NCBI GenBank assembly: GCA_028822065.1
Contig: JAPKEL010000014.1
Location: 1 to 38,978, forward strand
Source: Woeseiaceae bacterium
GTDB taxonomy: Bacteria; Pseudomonadota; Gammaproteobacteria; Steroidobacterales; Woeseiaceae
Direction: 5' to 3'
Length of the DNA: 38,978 nt
The notes below the pieces were generated by a model that was not told the DNA's origin, did not search any database, and saw only the letters and a program-made list of their open reading frames with translations. Below, one piece after another: positions 1-8,389 of this stretch (positions are counted from its first letter, which is position 1; each line of letters opens with the position of its first letter). The translations under genes and the position numbers were made by a program.

Positions 1-77
1 TGGTGGGCCCGGGAGGACTCGAACCTCCGACCAATTGATTATGAGTCAACTGCTCTAACCAACTGAGCTACAGGCCC
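1..77 (-). tRNA. ileX: tRNA-Ile2 (CAT anticodon, probably lysidine-modified)
   Basis: Read on the minus strand this folds into a complete 77-nt cloverleaf with an encoded CCA end. The acceptor is GGGCCTG/CGGGCCC, the D arm GCTC/GAGC, the anticodon stem GTTGA/TCAAT with loop CTCATAA, and the T arm GGAGG/CCTCC. The anticodon is CAT, so from the fold alone it is elongator tRNA-Met or the minor tRNA-Ile whose C34 is turned to lysidine by TilS to read AUA. I favour Ile2 because E. coli ileX also lies just beyond rpoD and has the same anticodon loop. It is certainly a tRNA; the amino-acid assignment is less sure. Its CCA end is the first base of the window. Confidence 0.9.
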
Positions 78-92
78 TTATTTGTTTCGAAG

Positions 93-121
93 AAAATATC
101 AGCAGGAATGATACAGGTCAA
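93..121 (-). promoter_or_regulatory. Sigma70-type promoter for the tRNA
   Basis: On the minus strand TTGACC (-35, 116-121) is followed after exactly 17 bp by TATTTT (-10, 93-98), which ends 15 bp before the tRNA 5' end. Hexamers, spacing and distance all fit a housekeeping promoter for the tRNA. It is inferred by inspection only. Confidence 0.6.
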
Positions 122-231
122 AAGATGAAGTTTCAAAATTCCCTTTTTATTAGCTTTACATTTAACCAAATTACAGCACACAATTACAGAGTTATATTTT
201 TATTAAGCACTATAAGATGAGATAAAGTCCT

Positions 232-1230
232 ATGAAACGAATTATATTTTTATTGATATTTGGTTTTGTTATATCTGTTAGTAGTTGTAATTCTCATAAA
301 AATGGAGAGATAGTGAATGCCATGGACAATACAAAAGAAACAGCAAGAGATATTATTGGTAATAACGCATTTCTTTATTACAAAAATTATAATGAGGCGA
401 CCGATTTTTATGACAGAGTAATGGGCTTTAAGAATGTATTTGAGTTCGAAGGATTTGCGGTAATTTTTCAAACTACAGCAACTACGTTTATCACCGTCGT
501 TAATGATAATGGTCGAGGTATGCATACATCGGATGAGCCAAAAACGATTGCTATTGCATTAATCACAGATCAATTAGATGCGTGGTATGAATATGCCTTA
601 TCACAGGGAATGGACATAAGAAACCCACCCAAACCTCTTGGAGATAGTGCGCATAATGGATTTTTGGTAACTGACCCAGGTGGCTATATCCTTGAGTTTG
701 AGCATTTTGCACCACATGATGAAAATGTAAGGTTTATGCCATTATTGAATGCGAGTGAAACTATATTTTCAGAAACAGAATTAGTGACTGAACGCCCTGC
801 AGGGCTTGGATTCAAAGCTAGTATTTACTGGTTGTATCATAAAGACGCGAAGGCAGCTGCTGATTTTTACAGAGAAGTTATGGGCTTTAACATGCTTGTT
901 GAGCAGCCTTTTTCCGATATTTATACCTCTAGTCAAACTGGATATATTGGCTTAGTTTTGGATGGCGTGGGTATTCATAATGCTACTCATGAGAAGGCCG
1001 TTAATGTCGGTTTTATGACTAATGATGCTCAAGCATGGTTTGATTACTTGAAAGAACAACCCACATTTAAATTGCGTACTAAAGAACTTTTTCATGAGAC
1101 GGACGGCGCGGGAAATAACTTAATTGATATTGTGATTGGTTATGATCCTGATAATTATTTTATTGAGATAGATGAATATCTAAACCTTGATACGAACAGT
1201 ATTATTCGTCAAGAATTAGGTATGAATTAA
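232..1230 (+). CDS. VOC (glyoxalase-fold) lipoprotein with two domains
   Basis: This 332-aa protein starts with a lipoprotein signal: two basic residues, a hydrophobic stretch and the lipobox VSSC with Cys19 as the expected lipidation site, followed by Asn20. Two vicinal-oxygen-chelate modules follow, about residues 45-162 and 190-320. Each begins with a 'YYKN..EATDFYDRVMGFK'-like or 'YHKDAKAAADFYREVMGF' helix and ends with a (T/Y)DPxxYxxE(F/I) strand, which in this fold usually carries a metal-binding Glu. The substrate cannot be told; the superfamily covers glyoxalases, dioxygenases and resistance proteins. It is monocistronic, facing away from the tRNA and convergent with the gene behind rpoD. 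A periplasmic or membrane-anchored VOC protein is less usual than a cytoplasmic one. Confidence 0.8.
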   Translation: MKRIIFLLIFGFVISVSSCNSHKNGEIVNAMDNTKETARDIIGNNAFLYYKNYNEATDFYDRVMGFKNVFEFEGFAVIFQTTATTFITVVNDNGRGMHTSDEPKTIAIALITDQLDAWYEYALSQGMDIRNPPKPLGDSAHNGFLVTDPGGYILEFEHFAPHDENVRFMPLLNASETIFSETELVTERPAGLGFKASIYWLYHKDAKAAADFYREVMGFNMLVEQPFSDIYTSSQTGYIGLVLDGVGIHNATHEKAVNVGFMTNDAQAWFDYLKEQPTFKLRTKELFHETDGAGNNLIDIVIGYDPDNYFIEIDEYLNLDTNSIIRQELGMN

Positions 1231-1269
1231 TCAAAATCCATTTTTAATTCACGGTTTTTTATTAAATTA

Positions 1270-1749
1270 CTATTTCCAATCTTTCCATGGAATTTCTCTG
1301 CCTGGATAGGCAACATTTTTGAATGGCCAGTCTTCTTTTAACCAGCCCCTAGTATATTTATAAAGCAATTTATCTTGTGCAAGCGCTTTGTCGCTGACCC
1401 AGAGATAAACTTCACAATCATAATTTGGGTTTGAGGTTGGATTGATATAGATACATCCAATATAGCGTTCTTTATTTGGTGACATTACTGAATATGCAAA
1501 TGCAATTTTTTGGTGAAATTCATTGTTATGGCGAACAAGGTCATTTGTATTCTCTATCAAGGTCATATCGTCAGCTGGCCATGAGTCATTCTCAAAGAAG
1601 ACATGCCGCAATCTTTCCTTGCTACCCATAACAATTTTATAGTCTATCTCAGATAAGCTTGGCTCGAGAACAGTAAAAAAGAAATCTTTGCATGCTAATT
1701 CCTTTGGCGCAACGAAGTCGCTGGTTAGAATCAGTTTGCGCTTAGGCAA
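1270..1749 (-). CDS. GNAT-like N-acetyltransferase family protein downstream of rpoD
   Basis: The product is a 159-aa soluble protein. The central segment 'FAYSVMSPNKERYIGCIYINP' followed by 'DCEVYLWV' resembles beta strands 4-5 of GNAT acetyltransferases, where a bulge binds acetyl-CoA. The C-terminus ends in a Trp-, Pro- and Lys-rich tail (WPFKNVAYPGREIPWKDWK). The substrate is unknown. The start appears to be TTG (bases 1747-1749 read CAA on the plus strand), only 5 bp after the rpoD stop, and no in-frame ATG lies upstream. This suggests translational coupling to rpoD and the tail position of the rpsU-dnaG-rpoD operon. The family call rests on motif resemblance only; a GNAT fold without catalytic activity is possible. 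Confidence 0.65.
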   Translation of the reverse strand: MPKRKLILTSDFVAPKELACKDFFFTVLEPSLSEIDYKIVMGSKERLRHVFFENDSWPADDMTLIENTNDLVRHNNEFHQKIAFAYSVMSPNKERYIGCIYINPTSNPNYDCEVYLWVSDKALAQDKLLYKYTRGWLKEDWPFKNVAYPGREIPWKDWK

Positions 1750-1754
1750 GAGAG

Positions 1755-3671
1755 TTAATCTTCGAGTAAGAAGCTTTTTAGTTGATCAGATCTTGTTGGA
1801 TGCCGTAATTTACGAAGTGCTTTCGCTTCAATCTGACGAATACGTTCACGAGTCACATCGAACTGCTTACCAACCTCTTCGAGCGTATGATCTGTATTCA
1901 TATCAATACCGAATCTCATTCTTAGAACTTTTGCTTCTCTTGGAGTCAATCCTGCAAGCACTGAATGTGTACTTTCTCTTAGTCCTGCCCCGGTAGCAGA
2001 GTCTTGAGGTGAATGAATAGTGTTATCTTCAATGAAGTCACCAAGATGTGAGTCTTCATCATCACCAATAGGAGTTTCAGTTGAGATTGGTTCTTTTGCG
2101 ATCTTTAATACTTTACGTACTTTATCTTCTGGCATTTCCATTCTTTCTGCCAATTCATCAGGCTGAGGCTCTCTACCCATTTCTTGTAGCATTTGGCGAG
2201 AAATACGATTGAGTTTATTGATAGTTTCGATCATATGCACAGGGATACGAATAGTTCTTGCTTGGTCTGCAATCGATCGCGTAATTGCTTGGCGTATCCA
2301 CCATGTTGCATAGGTTGAAAATTTGTAACCACGTCGATATTCAAATTTATCCACTGCTTTCATTAAACCGATATTGCCTTCTTGAATTAGATCGAGAAAT
2401 TGTAGGCCACGATTGGTATATTTTTTAGCAATTGATATAACCAGTCTGAGGTTGGCTTCAACCATTTCTTTCTTGGCACGCCTGGCTTTTGCTTCGCCCA
2501 TTGTCATACGGCGGTTTATTTCTTTGATTTCAGCTATTAATAAATGAGTTTGATTTTCAATGGCAATTAATTTTCTTTGAGCGCGCAATATATCATTCTT
2601 TAATTTTGAGAGTGATGAAGAATGCTTTCGTTTGGCCCGTATGTGTTTTTCAATCCACTCTAGATCGGTTTGACTTTTTTGGAAGCTTGAAAGGAAGTCT
2701 TTTCTAGGCATTCCTGATTTGACTACTGCCATTTTTTGTATGTTTCGCTCTTGAGTCCTGATTACTATTACATCTTTCTTGAGTGCCGTGACAATAAGAT
2801 CAGTAAGTTTTGGCGCTAATTTTAACTCCATCACTTTACCGATCATGTCTAGTGCAACATCAATGGTTTTTTGTTCTTGAGCTCCATTTCTTTCAAGTAA
2901 TTTATTATATTTGTTATATAGACGATTGATGACTTTCATCCGTGCTTTTACTTCTTCTGGATCTGGTCCTGTATCTATTACTTCTTCTTCTTCTTCACTT
3001 TCATCTGTTTGCTCAGATTTGTTGACTGGAGAATTGATTTCATCTGGTGCATTTGGATCGATAAAATCAACAAGAAAGTCCTGCATTCTTGTATCACCAT
3101 TCTGGACAGCAGTATAAACTTCAATCAGTTTTTTTAGTGCAGGAGGGTATTTGATTGCCTCCATTTTAACTTGGTTAAGTCCTTCTTCTATTCGTTTTGC
3201 AATTTCAATTTCACCTTCACGGGTAAGCAGTTCAACCGTACCCATTTCACGCATATACATTCTAACGGGATCAGTTGTTCTTCCAAATTCAGCATCTACA
3301 CTGGCTAATGCTTCTTCTGCTTCTTCGGCGGCATCATCGTCACTTGAGACGACCTCATCGTTAAGCATCATTGTTTCAGTATCTGGTGCTTTTTCAAAAA
3401 CCGAAATACCCATATCATTGATCATGTTTACGATATCTTCAATTTGTTCAGGATCAACAATCTCGTTAGGTAAATGATCATTTACTTCGCTATAGGTAAG
3501 AAACCCTTTCTCTTTTCCTTTTGCGATAAGATCTTTTAGCTGTTGTGCTTGTTTGCTTACAACAGTTGCGACCTTTGCATCTTCTTTAATTGAGGCGGCT
3601 TCTTTTTCTTTTTTAGCTGCTTTAGTTATTTTCAAATCAGCTGAAACGGGCTTTTTTGCTTTTTTGGTCAA
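1755..3671 (-). CDS. rpoD: RNA polymerase primary sigma factor, sigma70
   Basis: This is the 638-aa housekeeping sigma factor. Region 1.1 is visible at about residues 42-95 ([30 protein letters not shown]). Region 1.2 follows ([21 protein letters not shown]), then an acidic non-conserved insert ([17 protein letters not shown]). Regions 2.1-2.4 include [19 protein letters not shown] and [10 protein letters not shown], and region 4.2 has the helix-turn-helix [21 protein letters not shown] Lys/Ala-rich stretch of about 40 residues precedes region 1.1, longer than in E. coli. The only in-frame start is TTG (CAA at 3669-3671 on the plus strand), with AAGG 8 nt upstream. A nearby ATG is out of frame and the frame is closed just above. 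It lies 91 bp behind dnaG in the same operon. Confidence 0.97.
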   Translation of the reverse strand: MTKKAKKPVSADLKITKAAKKEKEAASIKEDAKVATVVSKQAQQLKDLIAKGKEKGFLTYSEVNDHLPNEIVDPEQIEDIVNMINDMGISVFEKAPDTETMMLNDEVVSSDDDAAEEAEEALASVDAEFGRTTDPVRMYMREMGTVELLTREGEIEIAKRIEEGLNQVKMEAIKYPPALKKLIEVYTAVQNGDTRMQDFLVDFIDPNAPDEINSPVNKSEQTDESEEEEEVIDTGPDPEEVKARMKVINRLYNKYNKLLERNGAQEQKTIDVALDMIGKVMELKLAPKLTDLIVTALKKDVIVIRTQERNIQKMAVVKSGMPRKDFLSSFQKSQTDLEWIEKHIRAKRKHSSSLSKLKNDILRAQRKLIAIENQTHLLIAEIKEINRRMTMGEAKARRAKKEMVEANLRLVISIAKKYTNRGLQFLDLIQEGNIGLMKAVDKFEYRRGYKFSTYATWWIRQAITRSIADQARTIRIPVHMIETINKLNRISRQMLQEMGREPQPDELAERMEMPEDKVRKVLKIAKEPISTETPIGDDEDSHLGDFIEDNTIHSPQDSATGAGLRESTHSVLAGLTPREAKVLRMRFGIDMNTDHTLEEVGKQFDVTRERIRQIEAKALRKLRHPTRSDQLKSFLLED

Positions 3672-3762
3672 GTTTTTGGCCTTGTTATTTGTTGGTGATG
3701 GTCATTAAATCAACCAGTAATTTTATCATATTTTTCATGACTAATGACAGATTTTATCATGA

Positions 3763-5523
3763 CTATTTTTTTGTTTTAATTAACTCTTTTAACTCTTTTT
3801 TTTCTTCAATCGAAAATTCGCCTTCATGTTGTTTATTTATTAAGTTAGTTATTCTTGCCTTAATATAACTTTTATTTAATTGTAAGAGGCAGTCATTGAG
3901 TTCTGCTTGCGTGTTAAATTCATCGTTTACTGGTAACTCTGAAATGGCAAGTTGTCCAAGGAATTTACCTTCAGGATCATTTCGCCATAACTCAATTAAA
4001 CCCGCCGTATTGATTTCCGGCTTTTTTTTGATTGTTTGAATTAATTTTTTAAGTATCTCAATACCTGGCTTGGTATTTTTTTCTATGAGACTGAGCTCGG
4101 CTTCGCGACCAATAGCTGGGTAATTTAGTATCAATGTGATTGCTTTTTTTACAATCGAGGGTTTTTCTTTATTATTTTTTAGAGTGTTATTGGTAAATGT
4201 CTTTTTATTTTTGATTATATTTTTTTTGAGGGCATTACTTTCATGTTGATTAATGATTGATTTTAATTTTTTAGAGGATAAAGAGACCGATTCAGAGAGT
4301 TTATCTATTATTAATTCCTTAAATATGCCGGCTGGAATTTTGCTGATTAATGGTTTTGCTTTCTCAGCTAACCGAGCTTTGCCATCAATTGATTTTACAT
4401 CGATATCTTTTGATAGTTTTTCAATCAAGAACTCTGATAGATCCTTTCCATTATTTAACTCTTTCTCGAAAATCGCCGCACTATTTTTTTTAATAAAAGT
4501 ATCTGGATCGTCATTTTCTGGGAGGAATACAAATTTTATCTGACGCCCTTCACGAATATGCGGTAGGGCATTTTTAAGTGCTCTCCATGCAGCATCTAGG
4601 CCGGCTTGATCGCCATCAAAACAAAAGTAAACATAATCAGTAAGACGAAATAAGCGATTAAAATGATCATCAGTGGTGGCAGTACCCATTGAAGCAACGG
4701 CATAGTCAACTCCATGTTGAGCTAAGCTAATTACATCCATATAGCCTTCTACTACGACCAATCTTTCTATCTTTCTAAGAGCTTGTTGGCATTCATACAG
4801 GCCATAAAGTTCTCTGCCTTTATGAAAGAGTGGGGTTTCTGGTGAGTTAAGATATTTTGGTTGATCTTGGGTTAATACACGTCCACCAAAACCGATAAAA
4901 CGACCACGACTATCACGAATAGGGAACATAATCCGTTCCCGAAATCTATCATAATGATTGTTATTATCTTTGGGGATTACTAAACCAAGGGTGGTTAATT
5001 TATCTATTTCAGTCGAAGATTTACCGAACTCGTCTAAGATATTTCGCCAGCCAGATGGAGCGTATCCGACATTAAATCGCTTTGCAATTTTACCGGTTAT
5101 ACCTCTATTTTTTAGGTATTCAATGGCTTTCTTTTCATTTTTAAGTTCGAGTTGATAGTGAGCTTGAATTTTTTCTAGTAAATCAAATAAGTTATTATTT
5201 TTTTTGATCGGTTGTTGATTTTTTTCATATGGAATCTCAACTCCCAGGCTTGAGGCAAGGCTCTCAATAGCTTCAACAAAACTAAGATGCTCGTAATTCA
5301 TTAAAAATCCCACCGCTGTTCCGTGTGCCCCACAACTAAAGCAATGATAAAATCCTTTTGCGGGGCTTATGGTGAGTGATGGGTTACTATCATCATGAAA
5401 TGGACATACTGATTTAAATTCTTTACCGGCTTTTTTTAATTGAATCCGATTTCCTAGGACTTCTATAATGTCAACTCTTGCGATGAGATCGTCTATAAAA
5501 TGTTGTGGTATTAGTCCGCTCAT
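3763..5523 (-). CDS. dnaG: DNA primase
   Basis: DnaG makes RNA primers at replication forks. The N-terminal zinc-binding domain shows the CHCC pattern CPFH...CFSC. The RNA-polymerase core is recognised by 'RFRERIMFPIRDSRGRFIGFGGR'. The TOPRIM domain carries VVVEGYMDV (catalytic Glu) and FDGDQAG (Asp-x-Asp). The C-terminal part would contact DnaB helicase. I chose the second Met (5523), because the family begins M(A/S)GxIPxxFI; the frame also allows a start at 5544, seven residues longer, and neither has a clear Shine-Dalgarno. The product is 586 aa, or 593 from the longer start, the usual size. It sits between the yqeY-like gene and rpoD, as in the classical macromolecular-synthesis operon. 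Confidence 0.96.
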   Translation of the reverse strand: MSGLIPQHFIDDLIARVDIIEVLGNRIQLKKAGKEFKSVCPFHDDSNPSLTISPAKGFYHCFSCGAHGTAVGFLMNYEHLSFVEAIESLASSLGVEIPYEKNQQPIKKNNNLFDLLEKIQAHYQLELKNEKKAIEYLKNRGITGKIAKRFNVGYAPSGWRNILDEFGKSSTEIDKLTTLGLVIPKDNNNHYDRFRERIMFPIRDSRGRFIGFGGRVLTQDQPKYLNSPETPLFHKGRELYGLYECQQALRKIERLVVVEGYMDVISLAQHGVDYAVASMGTATTDDHFNRLFRLTDYVYFCFDGDQAGLDAAWRALKNALPHIREGRQIKFVFLPENDDPDTFIKKNSAAIFEKELNNGKDLSEFLIEKLSKDIDVKSIDGKARLAEKAKPLISKIPAGIFKELIIDKLSESVSLSSKKLKSIINQHESNALKKNIIKNKKTFTNNTLKNNKEKPSIVKKAITLILNYPAIGREAELSLIEKNTKPGIEILKKLIQTIKKKPEINTAGLIELWRNDPEGKFLGQLAISELPVNDEFNTQAELNDCLLQLNKSYIKARITNLINKQHEGEFSIEEKKELKELIKTKK

Positions 5524-5639
5524 CGATACAGTCAATATTGGCATTAAAAAGATGTATTATATCATGAGCGATGTTGCTCAAGATTGCACGAGGATTGCCT
5601 AATTTTTACTCATGTAAGGTCAAAAACTAAGATAAAGCA

Positions 5640-6089
5640 TCATTTTGAGAGTCTTGATCGAACCTGTTGACTAACAGTAGACATATCAGCTCTACCATTG
5701 ATTTTTGCTTTAGTGGCTGCCATTACTTTGCCCATATCTTTCATATCGGTAGCGGCAGTTTCTGTCATAGCACTATCAATCATAAGTTCGATTTCTTCTG
5801 CGTTTAATTGCTCTGGGAGGTAGTTCTCAAGAATTTCGATTTCTGATAATTCGATATCAACTAGATCTTGTCTGGAGCCGGCTAAAAATTGCTTAACCGA
5901 ATCTCGCCTTTGTTTAACCATTTTATTAATAATTTCAAGAACCTGACCATCGTTATCAATACCCTGTCGGGTATCTATTTCTACTTGTTTTACGGATGAG
6001 ATGATCAAGCGGATAACCTTGAGTCTTTCGCGTTCACCAGAGCGCATCGCATCTTTCATTTCTTCTCGGATGCGATGTTTTAATTTCAT
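5640..6089 (-). CDS. GatB/YqeY domain protein
   Basis: This 149-aa protein has the YqeY family layout: a basic N-terminal helix (KLKHRIREEMKDAMRSGERER) with a VIRLIISSVKQVEID stretch, then the small helical domain shared with the GatB tail (LENYLPEQLNAEEIE, MKDMGKVMAATKAKINGRADM, ending in SRLSK). YqeY proteins probably bind tRNA, but their cellular role is not settled. It lies between rpsU and dnaG, the same place as in Pseudomonas. Its upstream gap to rpsU is 59 bp and its downstream gap to dnaG is about 100 bp, with a small hairpin (TGAGC/GCTCA) but no full terminator. Confidence 0.92.
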   Translation of the reverse strand: MKLKHRIREEMKDAMRSGERERLKVIRLIISSVKQVEIDTRQGIDNDGQVLEIINKMVKQRRDSVKQFLAGSRQDLVDIELSEIEILENYLPEQLNAEEIELMIDSAMTETAATDMKDMGKVMAATKAKINGRADMSTVSQQVRSRLSK

Positions 6090-6148
6090 AGTGAGGTTAG
6101 TGTGTATTTTCTTTAATTTTATTAAAAAACTAAGAAAAGTACTTTTTT

Positions 6149-6364
6149 TTAATAAAGACGTTTTCTTTTTGTAACGTCTCGTGAGACTTTTTTTAGGTGT
6201 CTTTTTACAGCCGCCGCTTTTTTGCGTTTACGTTCCATGGTTGGTTTTTCATAAAATTCTCGCTTACGAAGCTCTGTAAGAATACCGGCTTTTTCACAAG
6301 CACGTTTGAATCGACGCATTGCTGAATCAAAATATTCATTTTCTTTAAGGTTTATACTCGGCAT
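6149..6364 (-). CDS. rpsU: 30S ribosomal protein bS21
   Basis: This is the small, very basic 71-aa ribosomal protein that sits at the anti-Shine-Dalgarno region of the 30S subunit and helps initiation. The core '[17 protein letters not shown]' and '[20 protein letters not shown]' are the standard S21 sequence, and the length equals that of E. coli S21. It is the first gene of the operon that continues through the yqeY-like gene, dnaG and rpoD, and is divergent from tsaD. The untranslated leader can form a hairpin whose 3' arm ends 8 nt before the AUG; see the separate entry. Confidence 0.97.
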   Translation of the reverse strand: MPSINLKENEYFDSAMRRFKRACEKAGILTELRKREFYEKPTMERKRKKAAAVKRHLKKVSRDVTKRKRLY

Positions 6365-6372
6365 TTATTTTT

Positions 6373-6408
6373 ACTCGCCCATATCTTCAATAACAAATTA
6401 AGGCGAGC
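6373..6408 (-). promoter_or_regulatory. Candidate leader hairpin over the rpsU ribosome binding site
   Basis: On the minus strand GCUCGCCU (6408-6401) can pair with GGGCGAGU (6380-6373): six Watson-Crick pairs flanked by two G-U pairs, closing a 20-nt A/U-rich loop. The 3' arm, which contains the only purine-rich Shine-Dalgarno-like segment, lies 8 nt before the rpsU AUG. The stem would therefore hide the ribosome binding site. In a region this poor in G+C, a G+C-rich inverted repeat stands out. Regulatory function is inferred. Confidence 0.4.
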
Positions 6409-6509
6409 ATCATATCGGTTACATCATCATTTTGCAAAAATAAAATATTTAATTTTTATTATATTTTAAGCATCTTCATGACCTTGCTTGATGTATTATT
6501 CGTTGGGAT

Positions 6510-7511
6510 ATGTTGATCCTTGGAATTGAAACAAGTTGTGATGAGACGGCGGTGGCTCTTTTTGATACAAATAAAGGCTTGCTGTCCCATTCGCTGAGAA
6601 GTCAAGTTGCTTTACACGCACCTTATGGTGGTGTTGTCCCTGAAATAGCATCGCGAGACCATCTACGTTGCTTATTACCATTAATAAAAAAAATCCTTGT
6701 TGAGGCTAATGTAAAAAAACCAGATGTAATTGCCTATACTGCAGGACCGGGTTTGATTGGTGCTTTGATGGTAGGGGGCGGACTAGCAAATGGTTTGGCT
6801 CTCGCTTGGAAGTGCAAGGTAATTCCTATTCATCATATGGAAGGTCATTTATTAGCTCCTATGCTCGAAGAAGACAAGCCCGAATACCCTTTTTTAGCTT
6901 TACTGGTATCTGGAGGGCATTCTCTTTTAGTAGCAGTCAATGGTTTAGGAAAGTATGAGCTATTAGGTACTACGCTCGATGATGCTATTGGCGAGGCTTT
7001 TGATAAAGTTGCTAAACTGCTTGATTTGACTTATCCAGGAGGGCCAGAAATCGCTAAACTTGCTAAAGATGGTGACTCTGAAGCGTATTTATTTCCTAGG
7101 CCAATGCTAAAAAAGCCAGGTTTGAATTTTAGTTTCAGCGGTTTAAAAACCGCAGTTATGCTAGTGGTAAGACAGGCTGAAAAAGATGGAACAATTGAGA
7201 AAAATAAGCCCGATATTGCAGCATCATTTCAAAAGGCAGCCATAGATACCTTGATTGGTCGTACTTTAAAGGCAGCAAAAATTCATAATTTTGAACGAGT
7301 AGTGGTTGCCGGGGGAGTTGGTGCAAATATAATGCTTAGACAAAACTTAAAAGCCAGTTTTGGCGGAAGTGTATTTTATCCGCGCCATGAATTTTGTACG
7401 GATAATGCTGCAATGATTGCGGTTGCTGGAGCCTATCGTGTAGCTGAAGCTCAAGAAGTCAATGAGATTAAAGCCACTGCAAGATGGTCTCTTGAGTCAA
7501 TTAATACTTAA
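6510..7511 (+). CDS. tsaD: tRNA N6-adenosine threonylcarbamoyltransferase
   Basis: TsaD (formerly Gcp/YgjD) transfers the threonylcarbamoyl group to A37 of tRNAs that read ANN codons, working with TsaB, TsaC and TsaE. The start 'LILGIETSCDETAVALFD' is the family signature. The metal-binding HxxxH is His109 and His113 (HMEGH), and 'VSGGHSLL' and 'GEAFDKVAKLL' follow. The length of 333 aa is normal. The intergenic region shared with rpsU is very A+T-rich. In E. coli and many relatives plsY lies between tsaD and folB; here folB follows directly after 20 bp, so plsY is missing from its usual place. Confidence 0.97.
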   Translation: MLILGIETSCDETAVALFDTNKGLLSHSLRSQVALHAPYGGVVPEIASRDHLRCLLPLIKKILVEANVKKPDVIAYTAGPGLIGALMVGGGLANGLALAWKCKVIPIHHMEGHLLAPMLEEDKPEYPFLALLVSGGHSLLVAVNGLGKYELLGTTLDDAIGEAFDKVAKLLDLTYPGGPEIAKLAKDGDSEAYLFPRPMLKKPGLNFSFSGLKTAVMLVVRQAEKDGTIEKNKPDIAASFQKAAIDTLIGRTLKAAKIHNFERVVVAGGVGANIMLRQNLKASFGGSVFYPRHEFCTDNAAMIAVAGAYRVAEAQEVNEIKATARWSLESINT

Positions 7512-7531
7512 TCCTCTTAAAAAGGAGATAT

Positions 7532-7891
7532 ATGATGGATAAAATTTTTTTGAATGAAATGAGGGTAGAGACTATTGTTGGGATTTGGGATTGGGAGAGG
7601 AAAACCAAACAAATTGTATCAATTGATTTAGAGATGGGCGCTGACATAAAAAAGGCTGCTATGACTGATAATATTGAAGACACATTAAATTACAAAGGCG
7701 TAGCTAAAGGTATTCGTAAATTTGTTGAAGATTCAAGCTTTCAGCTAGTAGAAACAATGGCAGAAAAAATTGCAGAAATTATTTTAACGGAGTTTAAAGT
7801 TCCTTGGGTAAAAGTGAGAGTGAATAAACCAGGGGCAATTAGAGGCTCAAAGGACGTGGGCGTAGTCATAACACGTGGTCATGATGGGTGA
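7532..7891 (+). CDS. folB: Dihydroneopterin aldolase
   Basis: FolB cleaves 7,8-dihydroneopterin to 6-hydroxymethyl-dihydropterin and glycolaldehyde in folate synthesis. The start 'KIFLNEMRVETIVGIWDWER' is the FolB signature; it continues through 'TLNYKGVAKGIRKFVE' and ends with 'VRVNKPGAIRGSKDVGVVI', which holds the conserved Lys-Pro. The 119-aa length is normal. A strong AAGGAG lies about 5 nt before the ATG at 7532; the next codon is also ATG and could be used. The stop overlaps the start region of folK, whose product catalyses the next step. Confidence 0.95.
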   Translation: MMDKIFLNEMRVETIVGIWDWERKTKQIVSIDLEMGADIKKAAMTDNIEDTLNYKGVAKGIRKFVEDSSFQLVETMAEKIAEIILTEFKVPWVKVRVNKPGAIRGSKDVGVVITRGHDG

Positions 7892-8388
7892 TGAGTATGT
7901 CGGAGGTTTATCTAGGCATAGGAAGTAATAATCGACCAAAAAATAATATCCAATTGGCAGTTAAGGCGCTGAGAGAATCTTTTGGTGTGATTGAAGTATC
8001 CCCCGTATACCAAAATAAAGCCGTTGGATTTAAAGGCGAGGATTTTTTGAATCTGGTTGTTGCTTTCCGAACTGACGTGAGTATTGAGAAACTAATGAAG
8101 ATGATCGAAAGAATCCATACTTTATCTGGGCGTTTAAGGGATTCTGAAAAATTCTCTTCACGTACACTTGATATCGATTTACTTTTGTATGGTAAAACTA
8201 TTTTAAATAATGGTGATATAAAAGTGCCTCGTGAAGACATTTTAAATTATATCTTTGTCCTTAAACCCCTAATGGATATTGCGCCTACACTAATTCATCC
8301 GGTGACAAAACAATCAATTGAAACTCATTGGAGGTTAATGAATTGTTGTTCTGATGAGCTTTTACTGATAGATATTGAGCTATATTAA
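7891..8388 (+). CDS. folK: 6-hydroxymethyl-7,8-dihydropterin pyrophosphokinase
   Basis: FolK transfers pyrophosphate from ATP to the FolB product. The start 'EVYLGIGSNNRPKNNIQLAVKAL' and the signature 'SSRTLDIDLLLYG' (R-x2-D-I-D) identify it. The product is 165 aa from the ATG at 7891, which overlaps the folB stop by one base. A GTG at 7888 and a second ATG at 7897 are also possible. Overlap with folB indicates translational coupling of two consecutive steps. The gene ends one base from the convergent SDR gene, so no terminator can lie between them. Confidence 0.95.
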   Translation: MSMSEVYLGIGSNNRPKNNIQLAVKALRESFGVIEVSPVYQNKAVGFKGEDFLNLVVAFRTDVSIEKLMKMIERIHTLSGRLRDSEKFSSRTLDIDLLLYGKTILNNGDIKVPREDILNYIFVLKPLMDIAPTLIHPVTKQSIETHWRLMNCCSDELLLIDIELY

Positions 8389-8389
8389 A

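Noticed and set aside
1688-1996. Plus-strand open frame across the end of rpoD and the GNAT-like gene
   Set aside because: It is antisense to two well-supported genes and the peptide has no recognisable motif. The same holds for open frames opposite the HtrA-type gene (12734-13444), rpoD (2911-3477), hldE and hppA.
5560-5590. Small hairpin TGAGC/GCTCA between the yqeY-like gene and dnaG as a terminator
   Set aside because: The stem is only 5 bp and no T run follows on the minus strand; at most it may be an RNA processing or pausing site.
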